Shown here: piece after piece, positions 23,580-32,395 of the stretch
How positions within the stretch are numbered: position 1 is the first letter of the stretch
Layout of the letters: each line of letters begins with the position of its first letter
DNA from: Mycolicibacterium canariasense
GTDB taxonomy: Bacteria; Actinomycetota; Actinomycetes; Mycobacteriales; Mycobacteriaceae
Direction of reading: 5' to 3'
Length of the DNA: 64,000 nt
NCBI RefSeq assembly: GCF_002101555.1
Contig: NZ_LQOL01000049.1
Span: 62,001 to 126,000, forward strand
Notes under the pieces: generated by a model
Database searches by the model: none
Told to the model about the DNA's origin: nothing
What the model saw: the letters and a program-made list of their open reading frames with translations, nothing else
Translations under genes and position numbers: made by a program

Positions 23580-23791
23580 TGTTCGTCATCCCGGATGGGC
23601 TGTACTGCGGGCCGATCAACATACTTGAGCGGTTCCGCGCCGGTGAGATAGTCACGAAGACGGACTGCCTGACTGATGAATCGCTCTGGACTGTCGAATT
23701 AACCGACCCGGCCGCTGGCGCCCGTCTGCAATGGATGCTCAACAACCTAGAGCGTGATGACCATGGCCGGATAGTGCGCTGCCGTGGCTGA
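23579..23791 (+). CDS. Small hypothetical protein before terL
   Basis: 70 residues from ATG 23579 overlapping the previous stop. Starts with a strand (FVIPDGLYCG) and ends with a helix; overlaps the terL GTG start by 8 bases. Unknown function. Confidence 0.5.
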   Translation: MFVIPDGLYCGPINILERFRAGEIVTKTDCLTDESLWTVELTDPAAGARLQWMLNNLERDDHGRIVRCRG

Positions 23792-25451
23792 TCTCGACGT
23801 CGGGGCACCGGCCCGCGGCACGGCGGATCTCGGTGATGACTTCCTGCCGAAGCCGTGGCCGAAGTTCGTCGGTGATTGGCCGCGGCTCACCGGCCGTCAG
23901 GAACCCGAGAACTGGCACGGCTTCGACGGTGACGAGTCCGACGGCGACCTGGCCGCGAAGATCGCATTCGAGTACGGCATCCGGTGCATGCCGTGGCAGT
24001 GGTGGTCGCTGCGCAAGATCTGCTCGCGGCTAGAGCCCGACGAGGACGGCTATCGGCTCTGGACGCACCCCGACGTCTGCCTGATTGTCCCGCGGCAGAA
24101 CGGCAAAACCGAGATCGCGCTGATCCGGATCCTGCTCGGCATGTTCGTGCTGGGCGAGTCGATCATCTACTCGGCGCAGCGCTGGGCGACCGCTGAAGAC
24201 GTCTATGACCGGCTGATCGCAATCATCCTCGGCGATGAGGATCTGAAGTCACGGCTCCAACCGCGTAAGGGCCTGCCGTACGGCTATTCGAAGGACAAGG
24301 ACCGCGGCGTCATCGAGCTGACGAACGGCGCGGAGATCCGTATCGGCCTACGCGGGAACGATATGGGCGTCGGCATGACCAAGCTCGACTTGGTCATCTT
24401 CGACGAGGCGTACAAGCTGACGCCGGCGCAGAAGACGGGACTGACGGGCGCGCAGCTCGCCGCGCCGAACCCGCAGACGATTTATCTGTCGACGCCGCCG
24501 GTGTACACGGCTCCGAAGTACGCGAACTGTGGTGTGCTCGCGTCGTACCGGCGGATGGGTTTGAAGGAATCGCCGGAGTTGTTCTTCGCCGAGTGGATGG
24601 CGCCGAGGCCGCAGTTGACCGGCGATCCAGAGCGAGACCGGCGAGCATTGGCCGAGGCGCGTGACCATCCGGACGCTGCTCGGCTGGGAAATCCGTCGCA
24701 CGGGGTGATCCATCGCCAGCGCGACATGGATCGCGAGCGGCGGGCGGCGAACACGCCGGACGAGATCGAGTTGTTCGACGCGGATTACCTCGGTTGGGGG
24801 TTGTATCCGCCGGACGATTCGGAACGCGAGAAGGTAATCCCGATCGGGAAGTGGCGCGACATGACCGAGACCGCACCGGTTTACGTGGGCGACCGTGTCA
24901 TCGCCGTGCACCGCACCATCGACCGGCACACGTGGGCGATCGCCGGCGGCTGCCGGACAGCGTCGGGGAAGGTGCATCTCGAGGTGGGGTATCTGCGGCG
25001 GGCGTCGCTGCCGCAGGTGGCGGTGTTCTTGGCGATCCTGATCGAATTGTGGGATCCGGCCGCGGTGATAGTCGACGGCCGCGGCCCGGCGAATGTGCTG
25101 GTCGCCCGGATGAAGGATCTCGGCTACGACGTGTTCGAAGCGAACACGCCGCAGATGGCGAAGGCGTGCGGTGGTTTCATCGACGCGGCGCTGTCCGAGC
25201 CCGCGGAGATCACGCACGCCGGCCAGCCGATCTTGGAAGCTGCGCTGGAAGTGGTGCAGAAGCGCGAGCTGCCGATGAAGGACTTCGTTTTCAACGATGC
25301 CGAGGCCGGTGTGCCGCAGTGGACCGCGGTGGTGCTGGCGCATTGGGGTGTGCTGATGTTCGCCGAAGAGCAGGGCGAATCGGCGTCGCCGGCGGCGTCG
25401 GCGGACGTGCAGGATCTCGACGCGTTCGATGTCCTCGAAGCCGCGTTCTGA
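23784..25451 (+). CDS. Terminase large subunit
   Basis: 555 residues. The ATPase has Walker A VPRQNGKT (102-109), the adenine/C-motif region SAQRWATAEDVY and Walker B LVIFDEAY (D207, E208). The nuclease domain follows, with the acidic strands IAVHRTID and AVIVDGRG. It drives ATP-dependent packaging of phage DNA and cuts at the ends. GTG 23784 overlaps the previous gene. Length is normal for the family. Confidence 0.95.
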   Translation: MADLDVGAPARGTADLGDDFLPKPWPKFVGDWPRLTGRQEPENWHGFDGDESDGDLAAKIAFEYGIRCMPWQWWSLRKICSRLEPDEDGYRLWTHPDVCLIVPRQNGKTEIALIRILLGMFVLGESIIYSAQRWATAEDVYDRLIAIILGDEDLKSRLQPRKGLPYGYSKDKDRGVIELTNGAEIRIGLRGNDMGVGMTKLDLVIFDEAYKLTPAQKTGLTGAQLAAPNPQTIYLSTPPVYTAPKYANCGVLASYRRMGLKESPELFFAEWMAPRPQLTGDPERDRRALAEARDHPDAARLGNPSHGVIHRQRDMDRERRAANTPDEIELFDADYLGWGLYPPDDSEREKVIPIGKWRDMTETAPVYVGDRVIAVHRTIDRHTWAIAGGCRTASGKVHLEVGYLRRASLPQVAVFLAILIELWDPAAVIVDGRGPANVLVARMKDLGYDVFEANTPQMAKACGGFIDAALSEPAEITHAGQPILEAALEVVQKRELPMKDFVFNDAEAGVPQWTAVVLAHWGVLMFAEEQGESASPAASADVQDLDAFDVLEAAF

Positions 25452-25676
25452 TCAAAGCGGTATGCAGAGGGAACTGCCGTCGCCCGTTCGTCGGACGCGA
25501 AGGGGTGCCGAACGTACCTGAAGGGCGCCGTCGCCACACCCGATGTGTGCCACGGTGAGATCACCAACAACCACGTCGAGCACGACAGTCGCGTTGCCGG
25601 GCACGCCTCGGATGATTGCGCCCGGCCACCGTCGAGCGACTTCATTGGCGGCGTCGATCATCTGTTGCGGAGTCAC
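25452..25676 (-). CDS. Minus-strand gene between terminase and portal
   Basis: The stretch between terL and portal has no rightward gene; leftward it holds an open frame with good composition. Starting at GTG 25676 the product has 74 residues (TPQQMIDAANEVARRW helix, then strands AIIRGVPG, TVVLDVVVGDLTVAHIG). A TTG at 25769 would add 31 residues but overlaps the portal start. A GACAAT hexamer 7 bases before GTG 25676 could be a -10 for a leaderless message. An isolated antisense gene in a late operon is typical of a lysogen-expressed moron. Function unknown. Confidence 0.5.
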   Translation of the reverse strand: MTPQQMIDAANEVARRWPGAIIRGVPGNATVVLDVVVGDLTVAHIGCGDGALQVRSAPLRVRRTGDGSSLCIPL

Positions 25677-25744
25677 GCACTCGATTGTCGCAGGCGCGCG
25701 GAGCTCACCGGTGCTAACTCGCTGAACCCGCCAAACTGACGGGT

Positions 25745-27154
25745 ATGGCTCGACCCCCGGCGCTGACAACAGAAGTCGGCTACATCAACCCCAGCCCCAC
25801 AGACCCGGTGACGTGGCTGCCCGGCTCGGTGCCCGACATGTGGTGGTGGGAGCTCACCGAGCAGGTCCCCGAACTGCGCTGGCCGACATCGCTGGTCACC
25901 TACTCGCGGATGCCCCGCGAGGACGCCCGCTGCTGGTCCCTGCTGTCGGCGATCAGCCTGCCGATCCGGCGCACCGCCTGGCGCATCAACCCAAACGGCG
26001 CCGAAGACTGGGTCGTCGCGCACATCGCCGCCGACACCGGCCTGCCGATCGTCGGCGACAACGGCGGCGAAAAGCCGATCCCCCGGCAGCGCGACCGGTT
26101 CAGCTTCAAGACGCACCTTCGGGAATCGTTGTCCTGCCTGCGGTACGGGCACAGCGTGTTCGAGCAGGTCTACCGCTACGACGACACCGGGGGCCCGTTC
26201 GCGGGGAAGTTCCGTCTGCGCAAGCTCGCTGCCCGGCCGCAGTTCACGATTCGGGCGTTCAACGTGGCGCGCGACGGCGGCCTGATGTCGATCGTTCAGG
26301 ACGACATCATCGACGGCCGACTGTCGGCGACCGAACTGAAGGTGATCGACGTATCGCGGCTGGTGGTGTACCGCAACGAGCCCGAACCCGGGGTGTGGAT
26401 CGGAACGTCGCTGCTGCGGCCGAGCTATAAGCACTGGCTGCTGAAGGACGAGCTGATGCGGATTCAGGCCGCCGCGGCTCGCCGCAACGGCATCGGTGTC
26501 CCGGTCGCCTACACGAATGACCAGGACAAGGGCAATCAGAAGAAGATCGACGAGTACGAGCGCATCGCGTCGCGGTTCCGCGGCGGCATGTCGGCCGGCG
26601 CGGCGTTCCCCGCTGGCGCGAAGCTCGAAATCCTCGGCGTGCAGGGCAACTTGCCGGATATGCAGCAGGCGATCGAGTACCACGACAAGCAGATCGCGCT
26701 CGCCGGGCTGGCCCACTTCCTGAACCTCGACCGCGGTGGGAGTTATGCGCTGGCCAGCGTGCAGGCCGACGTGTTCGTGCAGTCGGTGCAGGCCATCGCC
26801 GAAGACTTCGCCGACGTCTTCAACCAGCACGTGATCGAAGACCTGCTGGATTCGAACTACTCGATCGATGTCGGTTGCCCGCTGCTGGTGTGCGACGAGA
26901 TCGGATCCCGCCAGGACGCAACCGCTTCCGCGCTGGCGCTGCTCGTGCAGGCCGGCCTACTCGATCCGGACGCGGCGCTGAAGGCGTTCATCCGGCAGCA
27001 GCTCGGCGCGCCGGCGCTCGATCCGAACTACAAGCCGGCGCCGGCCCCGGCCGATGCGCCCGCGGATCCGCCGGCGTCGAATAGCGCTCGCAAGCAGAGC
27101 AAACCGGATCTGGGGAAGATGGCGCTGACCGCGAAGCAGGGAGTGTTGTTCTGA
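25745..27154 (+). CDS. Portal protein
   Basis: 469 residues of the DUF935-like/actinophage portal type: an N-terminal alpha/beta part (TYSRMPREDARCWSLLSAI, PIRRTAWRI), the central FEQVYRY and RYGHSVF elements, VIDVSRLVVYRNEPEPG, WLLKDELMRIQAAAARRN and the long helix YHDKQIALAGLAHFLNLDRGGSYAL. It forms the dodecameric DNA gate at the head vertex. ATG 25745 follows the antisense gene; the stop overlaps the protease start. Confidence 0.9.
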   Translation: MARPPALTTEVGYINPSPTDPVTWLPGSVPDMWWWELTEQVPELRWPTSLVTYSRMPREDARCWSLLSAISLPIRRTAWRINPNGAEDWVVAHIAADTGLPIVGDNGGEKPIPRQRDRFSFKTHLRESLSCLRYGHSVFEQVYRYDDTGGPFAGKFRLRKLAARPQFTIRAFNVARDGGLMSIVQDDIIDGRLSATELKVIDVSRLVVYRNEPEPGVWIGTSLLRPSYKHWLLKDELMRIQAAAARRNGIGVPVAYTNDQDKGNQKKIDEYERIASRFRGGMSAGAAFPAGAKLEILGVQGNLPDMQQAIEYHDKQIALAGLAHFLNLDRGGSYALASVQADVFVQSVQAIAEDFADVFNQHVIEDLLDSNYSIDVGCPLLVCDEIGSRQDATASALALLVQAGLLDPDAALKAFIRQQLGAPALDPNYKPAPAPADAPADPPASNSARKQSKPDLGKMALTAKQGVLF

Positions 27155-28587
27155 TGAATCCGCTGATGCGAACCCGTTCCGCAATCCACCGGATGATGGC
27201 GGATATCGAGATGCTGATGCCCGGCATTTTCAATGCCGCGCTGCCGAAGATGCTCGACGAGGACGCGCGTAAGGCGGCCCGGGCGGCGCTGGGTATCGAC
27301 GAGGGCGCTTCGCCGATTCAGTGGTTCAGCGTGAAGAACTCGGCGATGAAGACGACCAACGCCGCGGGCAAGGCGAAGACGTCGGCCGAGATCCTGATTT
27401 ACGACATCATCGACCCGTGGGGCGTGTCGGCGGGCGACTTCGCGAACACGCTCAACGAGCTCGACGTCGACGAGATCGTCGTCGGCATCAACAGCCCGGG
27501 CGGCCTCGTCTTCGACGGCATCGCGATCATGAACGCGCTGAAGCGGCACCCGGCCAACATCATCACCCGCATCGACGGCGTCGCGGCCAGCGCGGCGAGC
27601 TTTATCGCTATGGCGGGCGACGAGATCCAGACGTCGAAGTACGCCGAGATGATGATTCACGAAGCGCGCGGCTATGTTTCGGGCACCGCGGCCGACATGC
27701 AAGAGATGCTTGACCTGCTGGTACGTCACAACGAGACGATCGCCGGGGTGTACAAGGATCGGGCCGGCGGTGAGCTGAAGGACTGGCTCAAGCTGATGAA
27801 AAACGAGACGTGGTTCACCGCCGACGAGATGATCGCCGCGGGCCTGGCCGACACCGTCATTGAGCCGGCCGACGAGAGTTCAGCAGCAGACGAAACGGAA
27901 TCGCTCAAGAATCGATTCGACTTGTCCGTCTTCAACTACGCCGGGCGCCAGGCAGCACCGCCGCCGCAGATCCGGAATCAGACGAAGCAGACGACCAAGG
28001 ACGATCAACGAAAGGCGGCCACGATGGGCCTGAAGGAACAGCTCGCCGAGAAGTACGGCGTCGATGCCGGTCTCGACGACGACGCATTCGCGGCCGCACT
28101 CGAAGCCGCAGTCGCCAGCGATGACGCCCCCGAAGGTGATCCCGCTGGCGGCGACCCCGCTGCGGGTGCCCCGGCCGGTGACAGCGACCTGGCCGCGGCC
28201 GCGGCGACGCTGAAGAACCTCGGCTTCGCTGTCATCGAGACCTCGGCGCTGGACGCGCTCAAGCAGCAGGGCCAGCAGGGTTCCGCCGCCTTCGAGACGA
28301 TCGCCGCGGAGAACGACCTGAAGACTGTCAATGAGGCGATTCGCGCGGGCAAGATCCGCCCGGCCGACCGCGACAAGTGGACGAAGAACCTGAAGCTGGA
28401 CCGCGATTCGGGCGGCAAGCTCGGCTTCGCCGAAGCGCTGAAGCAGGCTGAGGCGGTCTTCCCGGTGCAGGAAGCGGGTCACTCATTCAACCCGGATCCC
28501 GGTGCGTCGATGGTCGCCCCTGATGACCTGTCGTGGTTCGACACCGCCGCAACCGAGCCGTCGACGACCGGCAGCGCCGGCGAGTAA
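27154..28587 (+). CDS. Head maturation protease (ClpP-like) fused to scaffold
   Basis: 477 residues. Residues 78-245 are an S14/ClpP-type protease: GINSPGGLVFDG, catalytic Ser in GVAASAASF (S146) and His in MMIHEARGY (H169). Residues 290-477 (helical, Ala/Glu/Lys-rich) look like a scaffold. An in-frame ATG at 28024 preceded by GAAAGGCGG would produce the scaffold alone, as lambda Nu3 is made inside gene C. The protease removes the scaffold during capsid maturation. Confidence 0.9.
   Translation: MNPLMRTRSAIHRMMADIEMLMPGIFNAALPKMLDEDARKAARAALGIDEGASPIQWFSVKNSAMKTTNAAGKAKTSAEILIYDIIDPWGVSAGDFANTLNELDVDEIVVGINSPGGLVFDGIAIMNALKRHPANIITRIDGVAASAASFIAMAGDEIQTSKYAEMMIHEARGYVSGTAADMQEMLDLLVRHNETIAGVYKDRAGGELKDWLKLMKNETWFTADEMIAAGLADTVIEPADESSAADETESLKNRFDLSVFNYAGRQAAPPPQIRNQTKQTTKDDQRKAATMGLKEQLAEKYGVDAGLDDDAFAAALEAAVASDDAPEGDPAGGDPAAGAPAGDSDLAAAAATLKNLGFAVIETSALDALKQQGQQGSAAFETIAAENDLKTVNEAIRAGKIRPADRDKWTKNLKLDRDSGGKLGFAEALKQAEAVFPVQEAGHSFNPDPGASMVAPDDLSWFDTAATEPSTTGSAGE
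28024..28587 (+). CDS. Internal in-frame start for a free scaffold protein
   Basis: ATG 28024 lies in the protease frame, with GAAAGGCGG ending 6 bases upstream. The 187-residue product begins MGLKEQLAEKYGVDAGLDDD and covers precisely the helical scaffold part, without the protease. The site and domain boundary coincide, so independent translation is likely; it has not been shown. Confidence 0.5.
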   Translation: MGLKEQLAEKYGVDAGLDDDAFAAALEAAVASDDAPEGDPAGGDPAAGAPAGDSDLAAAAATLKNLGFAVIETSALDALKQQGQQGSAAFETIAAENDLKTVNEAIRAGKIRPADRDKWTKNLKLDRDSGGKLGFAEALKQAEAVFPVQEAGHSFNPDPGASMVAPDDLSWFDTAATEPSTTGSAGE

Positions 28588-28623
28588 CAACACCAGCGCT
28601 CAGACACGAGAGGGACTTTCGAC

Positions 28624-28998
28624 ATGGCGAACGAACTGGTCGACATCTACAAGCCGGGCACCGACATCACCGGTCGCGCCACCGCAGCGGTGACCGGGAA
28701 GCGCTTCCTCAAGATCTCCGGCAATCGCAGCGGCGGCAACATCGCCGTGGCGCCGGCCGACGCGGGTGGCCGGACGTGCGGCGTGGCAAAGTACGACGCC
28801 ACGTCTGGTGCCGTCGTCGGCGTGGCCCGCGGCAAGGACCGCGTGGTACCGGTGACCGCCGACGGCGCCATCGCAGCGTTCGCCGAGGTGGAAGTCGGCG
28901 CGGCCGGCAAGGCGAAGACGATCGGTACCGGCAAGGCCGTCGGTTACGCACTCACCGCGGCGGCCGACGGCGCCGACGCCGAAATTTCGCTGTACTGA
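28624..28998 (+). CDS. Capsid decoration protein (DUF2190-like)
   Basis: 124 residues, beta-rich and Gly/Ala/Val-dominated (GRATAAVTGKRFLKISGNRSG, GAVVGVARGKDRVVPV), the pattern of DUF2190/RecA-like head decoration proteins encoded between scaffold and major capsid genes. It would stabilise the expanded head. Preceded by GAGAGGGAC and followed by the capsid gene after 21 bp. Confidence 0.75.
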   Translation: MANELVDIYKPGTDITGRATAAVTGKRFLKISGNRSGGNIAVAPADAGGRTCGVAKYDATSGAVVGVARGKDRVVPVTADGAIAAFAEVEVGAAGKAKTIGTGKAVGYALTAAADGADAEISLY

Positions 28999-29019
28999 CC
29001 AGGAAAGGCACTCTGAACC

Positions 29020-29925
29020 ATGGCTATCTCCCCCGTCGCCTACCCGCTGGGCGCCCCGGTCGTCGCGAACAACGGCATCACCGTCGACATGGCGCTGAAG
29101 CAGCCCGGCCGTATCAACAAGCGGCTGTCCGACCTGACGAAGCAGAAGTTCATCGCTGCTGAGATCTTCGGCGAGGCCGGCACCACCACGTCGACCGGCG
29201 CGATCATCTACGACGTCATCACGATCAACGAGCTGTACACGAAGAACGACGTCGAGCAGCGTGGGCCGAGCGACGAGTACCCGATCGTCCAGGGCGAGCG
29301 GCAGCAGCCGAAGGTCGCACAGTCCGAAGACTGGGGCGGCAAGTTCTGGATGGAAGACGCCGCGGTGCGCCGCAACGATTCCGCCGAGATGGACCGGCTC
29401 GTCACGCAGCTCGCCAACACCATCGTGCGCAAGGTCAATCAGCGCACGGTCGCGGTGCTCGACGACGTGATCACCAATCTTGGCGGCGCCGGCACCATCC
29501 CGGGATCCGACTGGTCGAATGTCACCCTCACCGGCAACACGCCCACCCCGAACGCGGAGCGGCCCTTCGCCGACATCATCCGCGCACAGCTCGCCGCGGA
29601 CGTCGAAGAGCTCGGCTACGTCTACAACGTGTGGGTGGTCAACCCGCAGCAGTACGCCGACCTGCGCATCGCCTACGGGCCCGATATCGACGCGATCCTG
29701 GCCGACGCCGAGATCTCGATGTTCCGGTCCAATCGGGTCACCGCGGGCACCGCGTACGCCGCCGTGCGCGCCGGGGTCGGCTTCCTCGGCTACGAGCAGA
29801 TGCTCACCACCGAGACCTGGCGCACGCCGGCCACGAAGCAGAACTGGGTGCAGTCCTCGGTTCTGCCCATCATGGGCGTCACCGACCCGTACGCCGTGAA
29901 GAAGGTCACCGGCCTGGCCGGATAG
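29020..29925 (+). CDS. Major capsid protein (HK97 fold)
   Basis: 301 residues. After an N-terminal arm come E-loop-like segment TTTSTGAIIYDVIT, the spine helix EMDRLVTQLANTIVRKVNQRTVAVLDDVI, P-domain strands and the VWVVNPQQYADLRIAYG A-domain element, with a C-terminal GVTDPYAVKKVTGL. This matches actinophage HK97-fold capsids in length and order. GAAAGG lies upstream of ATG 29020. Confidence 0.92.
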   Translation: MAISPVAYPLGAPVVANNGITVDMALKQPGRINKRLSDLTKQKFIAAEIFGEAGTTTSTGAIIYDVITINELYTKNDVEQRGPSDEYPIVQGERQQPKVAQSEDWGGKFWMEDAAVRRNDSAEMDRLVTQLANTIVRKVNQRTVAVLDDVITNLGGAGTIPGSDWSNVTLTGNTPTPNAERPFADIIRAQLAADVEELGYVYNVWVVNPQQYADLRIAYGPDIDAILADAEISMFRSNRVTAGTAYAAVRAGVGFLGYEQMLTTETWRTPATKQNWVQSSVLPIMGVTDPYAVKKVTGLAG

Positions 29926-29968
29926 GTATTGGACTAGGCCAGCGCTATTGGTGCGCTCATTGAGGGTC

Positions 29969-29998
29969 GCCCTGCACCCAAGAAGCCGCAAGCAGGGC
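29969..29998 (+). terminator. Hairpin after the major capsid gene (attenuator candidate)
   Basis: GCCCTGC (29969-29975) and GCAGGGC (29992-29998) form a 7-bp stem with a 16-base loop in the 98-bp gap after the capsid gene. No T-tract follows, so it may partially terminate or protect the abundant capsid mRNA. Confidence 0.35.
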
Positions 29999-30023
29999 AA
30001 CTACTTTCGGAAGGGGATCGGGA

Positions 30024-30518
30024 ATGGCGAAGCGAGTTGTCCGAGCCGCACTGTGGGAGTACCGCGACGCGAAGGGACAGCGCCGCCGCGCGTTCTTCGG
30101 CCAGGAAGTCGACGTGCCTGCGTCGGAGATCGAGCGCGGCGAGGCCCAGGGCGTGTTCGGCTCTGCGGACCTCCCGGATGACGCTGTCATCGAGCACACG
30201 CCCGCACCGGAGCAGTCGGGCGGCCCCGCCCCGGTTCCGCCGCACGACGTGACCGGCAGCGTGGACCTGCCCGAGCACGAGCCCGAGCCATGGCCGATCC
30301 TGGCGCCGATCGAGCAATCCGCCGTCGGCGGTGCGCAGCCCGAGATCGTCAAGACGGAAGCGGTCACCGAGCCGGGCGCCGTCGAGCGACCGAAGACCGC
30401 ACAGAGCGTGGATGTTTGGCGCGATTACGTGCGCACGGTTCGTCCGGATCTCGCCGACAAGGTCGACGACATGACGAAGGACGAGTTGAGGGCCGCGGTC
30501 AAGCCGAAGGGCGAGTGA
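30024..30518 (+). CDS. Head protein with Pro/Glu linker and C-terminal helical domain
   Basis: 164 residues. A basic N-terminal beta domain (VVRAALWEYRDAKGQRRRAFFGQEVDVP), a long Pro/Glu/Val linker, and a C-terminal VWRDYVRTVRPDLADKVDDMTKDELRAAV segment of Rho-N/SAP type. Such proteins sit between capsid and connector genes in actinophages. GGAAGGGG precedes ATG 30024. Confidence 0.6.
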   Translation: MAKRVVRAALWEYRDAKGQRRRAFFGQEVDVPASEIERGEAQGVFGSADLPDDAVIEHTPAPEQSGGPAPVPPHDVTGSVDLPEHEPEPWPILAPIEQSAVGGAQPEIVKTEAVTEPGAVERPKTAQSVDVWRDYVRTVRPDLADKVDDMTKDELRAAVKPKGE

Positions 30519-30522
30519 TCCT

Positions 30523-30909
30523 ATGGCAGGAGTCGTGCAACCGATCCTGTCGAAAGCCGAGTTCATCACCCTGTTCCGGCCGCTGGTCGGCTACGAAGAT
30601 GCGCTGGCCGACAAGCTGCTGATGGCGGTGTCCCAGCGGATCCGGCGCAAGTTCGCCGAAGCCGGTGTGCAGCTTGACGAGGACGACGACGAAGTCGACC
30701 TGGTCATCTGGGAAGTGGTCGCCGCGGTGCTGCGTCCGGGCGAGTTCGCCGGCTACTCGTCGGTGACCATCACGACCGACGACGCCACCGAGCAGCGCGT
30801 ACTCGCGAACGCGTTGGCGCAGCTCGACATCACCGATGCGCAGTGGAAGCGGCTGGGCATCGACGTCACCGCCAGCCCGCGCGGGTGCTTCCCGGAGAAC
30901 GACTACTGA
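30523..30909 (+). CDS. Head-tail adaptor
   Basis: 128 residues, helical, with FITLFRPLVGYEDALADKLLMAVSQRIRRKF at the N-terminus and a late Pro/Gly-rich end, fitting Gp19/Gp15/Gp42-like or HK97 gp6-type adaptors by position and length. It binds beneath the portal. Its stop overlaps the next start. Confidence 0.7.
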   Translation: MAGVVQPILSKAEFITLFRPLVGYEDALADKLLMAVSQRIRRKFAEAGVQLDEDDDEVDLVIWEVVAAVLRPGEFAGYSSVTITTDDATEQRVLANALAQLDITDAQWKRLGIDVTASPRGCFPENDY

Positions 30910-31613
30910 TGACCGCGTTCCTGCTCGGCCGGGACACCGTCGATCTGATCTTCCGTGACCCGGTGCTCGACGGGAACGGACAACAGACCTTCGACGCTGA
31001 TGGACGGCCGGTGTTCGCCGACCGGCGGGTGACGAAGACGGGCGCGAAGTTCACGATCACCGAGATCTCGCACACGTCGGCCACCGGACGCCGGCCGGCC
31101 GTGCCGGTGGCGGTGTACAACGCGAAGGCTGCGCTGCGAGTCGACGACGACGCACGGGCATTGGCCGAAAAGGACGCGATCGAGCACGACGGCAAGGTCT
31201 ATGAACTGACTGCGGACGCCCGGGTGAAACGCACCCTGATCGACGGCATCGAGCACCACGTGCGTGTCACGTGCTCACGCGAAGAGCACGTCGCCGGCGT
31301 CGGCGAGACGGTCACGATCACCCCGCGCGGCGGCCAGGACGACGACGGCCGCCGCCTGCCCGACGGCGCACCCGTGACCGTCGTGGCCACCGCGATCGAC
31401 CCAGGCAACACGGCCGAACGGTATGGCGCGACGGGCACGGTCGACGAGGCCGACTTCACCGTCGTGTTGCCGCTGGGCACCGGTATCCGCGACGGCGACT
31501 GGATTCTGGTGCGCGGCCGCGAGTGCGTGGCCCGGGTGCAGCGCAACTTCAGCCAGCACCCCGAACGCAACGAGGACGTGGTGCTGGCCCGGTTCCGGGG
31601 CGGTGGTGGCTGA
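30909..31613 (+). CDS. Head-tail stopper-like protein, extended
   Basis: 234 residues from ATG 30909. The N-terminal 120 residues (TVDLIFRDPVLDGNGQQTF, KVYELTADARVKRTLIDGIEHH) fit a stopper-type beta barrel; the C-terminal 100 residues form a second beta domain (ETVTITPRGGQDDDGRRLPD, GDWILVRGRECVARVQ). It is longer than single-domain stoppers. Assignment is by position between adaptor and tail terminator. Confidence 0.6.
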   Translation: MTAFLLGRDTVDLIFRDPVLDGNGQQTFDADGRPVFADRRVTKTGAKFTITEISHTSATGRRPAVPVAVYNAKAALRVDDDARALAEKDAIEHDGKVYELTADARVKRTLIDGIEHHVRVTCSREEHVAGVGETVTITPRGGQDDDGRRLPDGAPVTVVATAIDPGNTAERYGATGTVDEADFTVVLPLGTGIRDGDWILVRGRECVARVQRNFSQHPERNEDVVLARFRGGGG

Positions 31614-31972
31614 TGGCGCGGCGGAAGGGATTCCAGCCGAACCGGAAGGTGATCGGCGACATCTTGAAGAACGACCCCGGCGTCGTCGCGGCGCTGCGCT
31701 CGATCGGCGACGACGCGAAGAACCGGGCCGGCGGTGACGCCGAGCTGCGCGAGTACACCACCGACCGCCATGTCGTGTCGCTCGAAGTGGACGCCGAAGA
31801 GCAGGCGATCGACGGCGTCGGCACGCGTGCGGTCAACGAGGCCGCCGCGGCGTTCCGGTCACGTCGGCAGTGGCGCAGGGCATTCGCCGAGGGCGACGAC
31901 GATGCGCATGAGCGCGCGAAGGCCACCACGAAGGGCTACCGCGGTCTGCCGGAGCGGAGTAGGGCGGAATGA
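31613..31972 (+). CDS. HK97 gp10-like head-tail connector
   Basis: 119 residues from an ATG overlapping the previous stop. Arg/Ala-rich, with a VVAALRSIGDDAKNRAGG helix and a strand pair, typical of gp10-like joining proteins that lie just upstream of the tail terminator. Position and size support it. Confidence 0.65.
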   Translation: MARRKGFQPNRKVIGDILKNDPGVVAALRSIGDDAKNRAGGDAELREYTTDRHVVSLEVDAEEQAIDGVGTRAVNEAAAAFRSRRQWRRAFAEGDDDAHERAKATTKGYRGLPERSRAE

Positions 31973-32376
31973 GCACACGCGTGCAAGGGGATCCGGTAGG
32001 GCCGGTGAAGGCGGCGCTGGTGGCGCTGCTGGCCGACGAGGCGCCCGTTCCCCGCATCGCCACACACAAGTGGCCGAAAGATTGGACGCTGGACGAGAAG
32101 CGGCCGCTGGTGCTCATCGCAGACGATCCTGGCGACATCGACTGGCCGGTGAAGTCGGAGCACATAATCCGCATCACGGTCGGCTCCGATGACGTGCCGA
32201 CGAGCAGCCGAATAGCTCGTCGGTGCTTAGGTCACATTCTCGCTAACCTTCCCGAAGGACTAGCAGCAATCCAGCCATTCGGGACAGCGATCACGAGAAC
32301 GCAGCACCGAGCGACCGGGGCGGACCTCGCGTCCGGGACTGTGAACGTGGTGATTCGGACCGAGATCATCGCCTGA
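31969..32376 (+). CDS. Tail terminator
   Basis: 135 residues from an ATGA overlap. The pattern PVKAALVALLADE, WTLDEKRPLVLIADDPG, IIRITVGSDD, SRIARRCLGHILANLPEG and a final strand is that of lambda gpU-like/minor-capsid-type terminator proteins. It caps the tail tube and joins it to the head. Directly upstream of the tube gene. Confidence 0.75.
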   Translation: MSTRVQGDPVGPVKAALVALLADEAPVPRIATHKWPKDWTLDEKRPLVLIADDPGDIDWPVKSEHIIRITVGSDDVPTSSRIARRCLGHILANLPEGLAAIQPFGTAITRTQHRATGADLASGTVNVVIRTEIIA

Positions 32377-32395
32377 AAGACAGGGAGACAGGAAC

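Noticed and set aside
25673..26830. 385-codon antisense ORF opposite the portal gene
   Set aside because: Portal coding is secure; this frame differs from the short minus-strand gene at 25452-25676 and has shadow composition.
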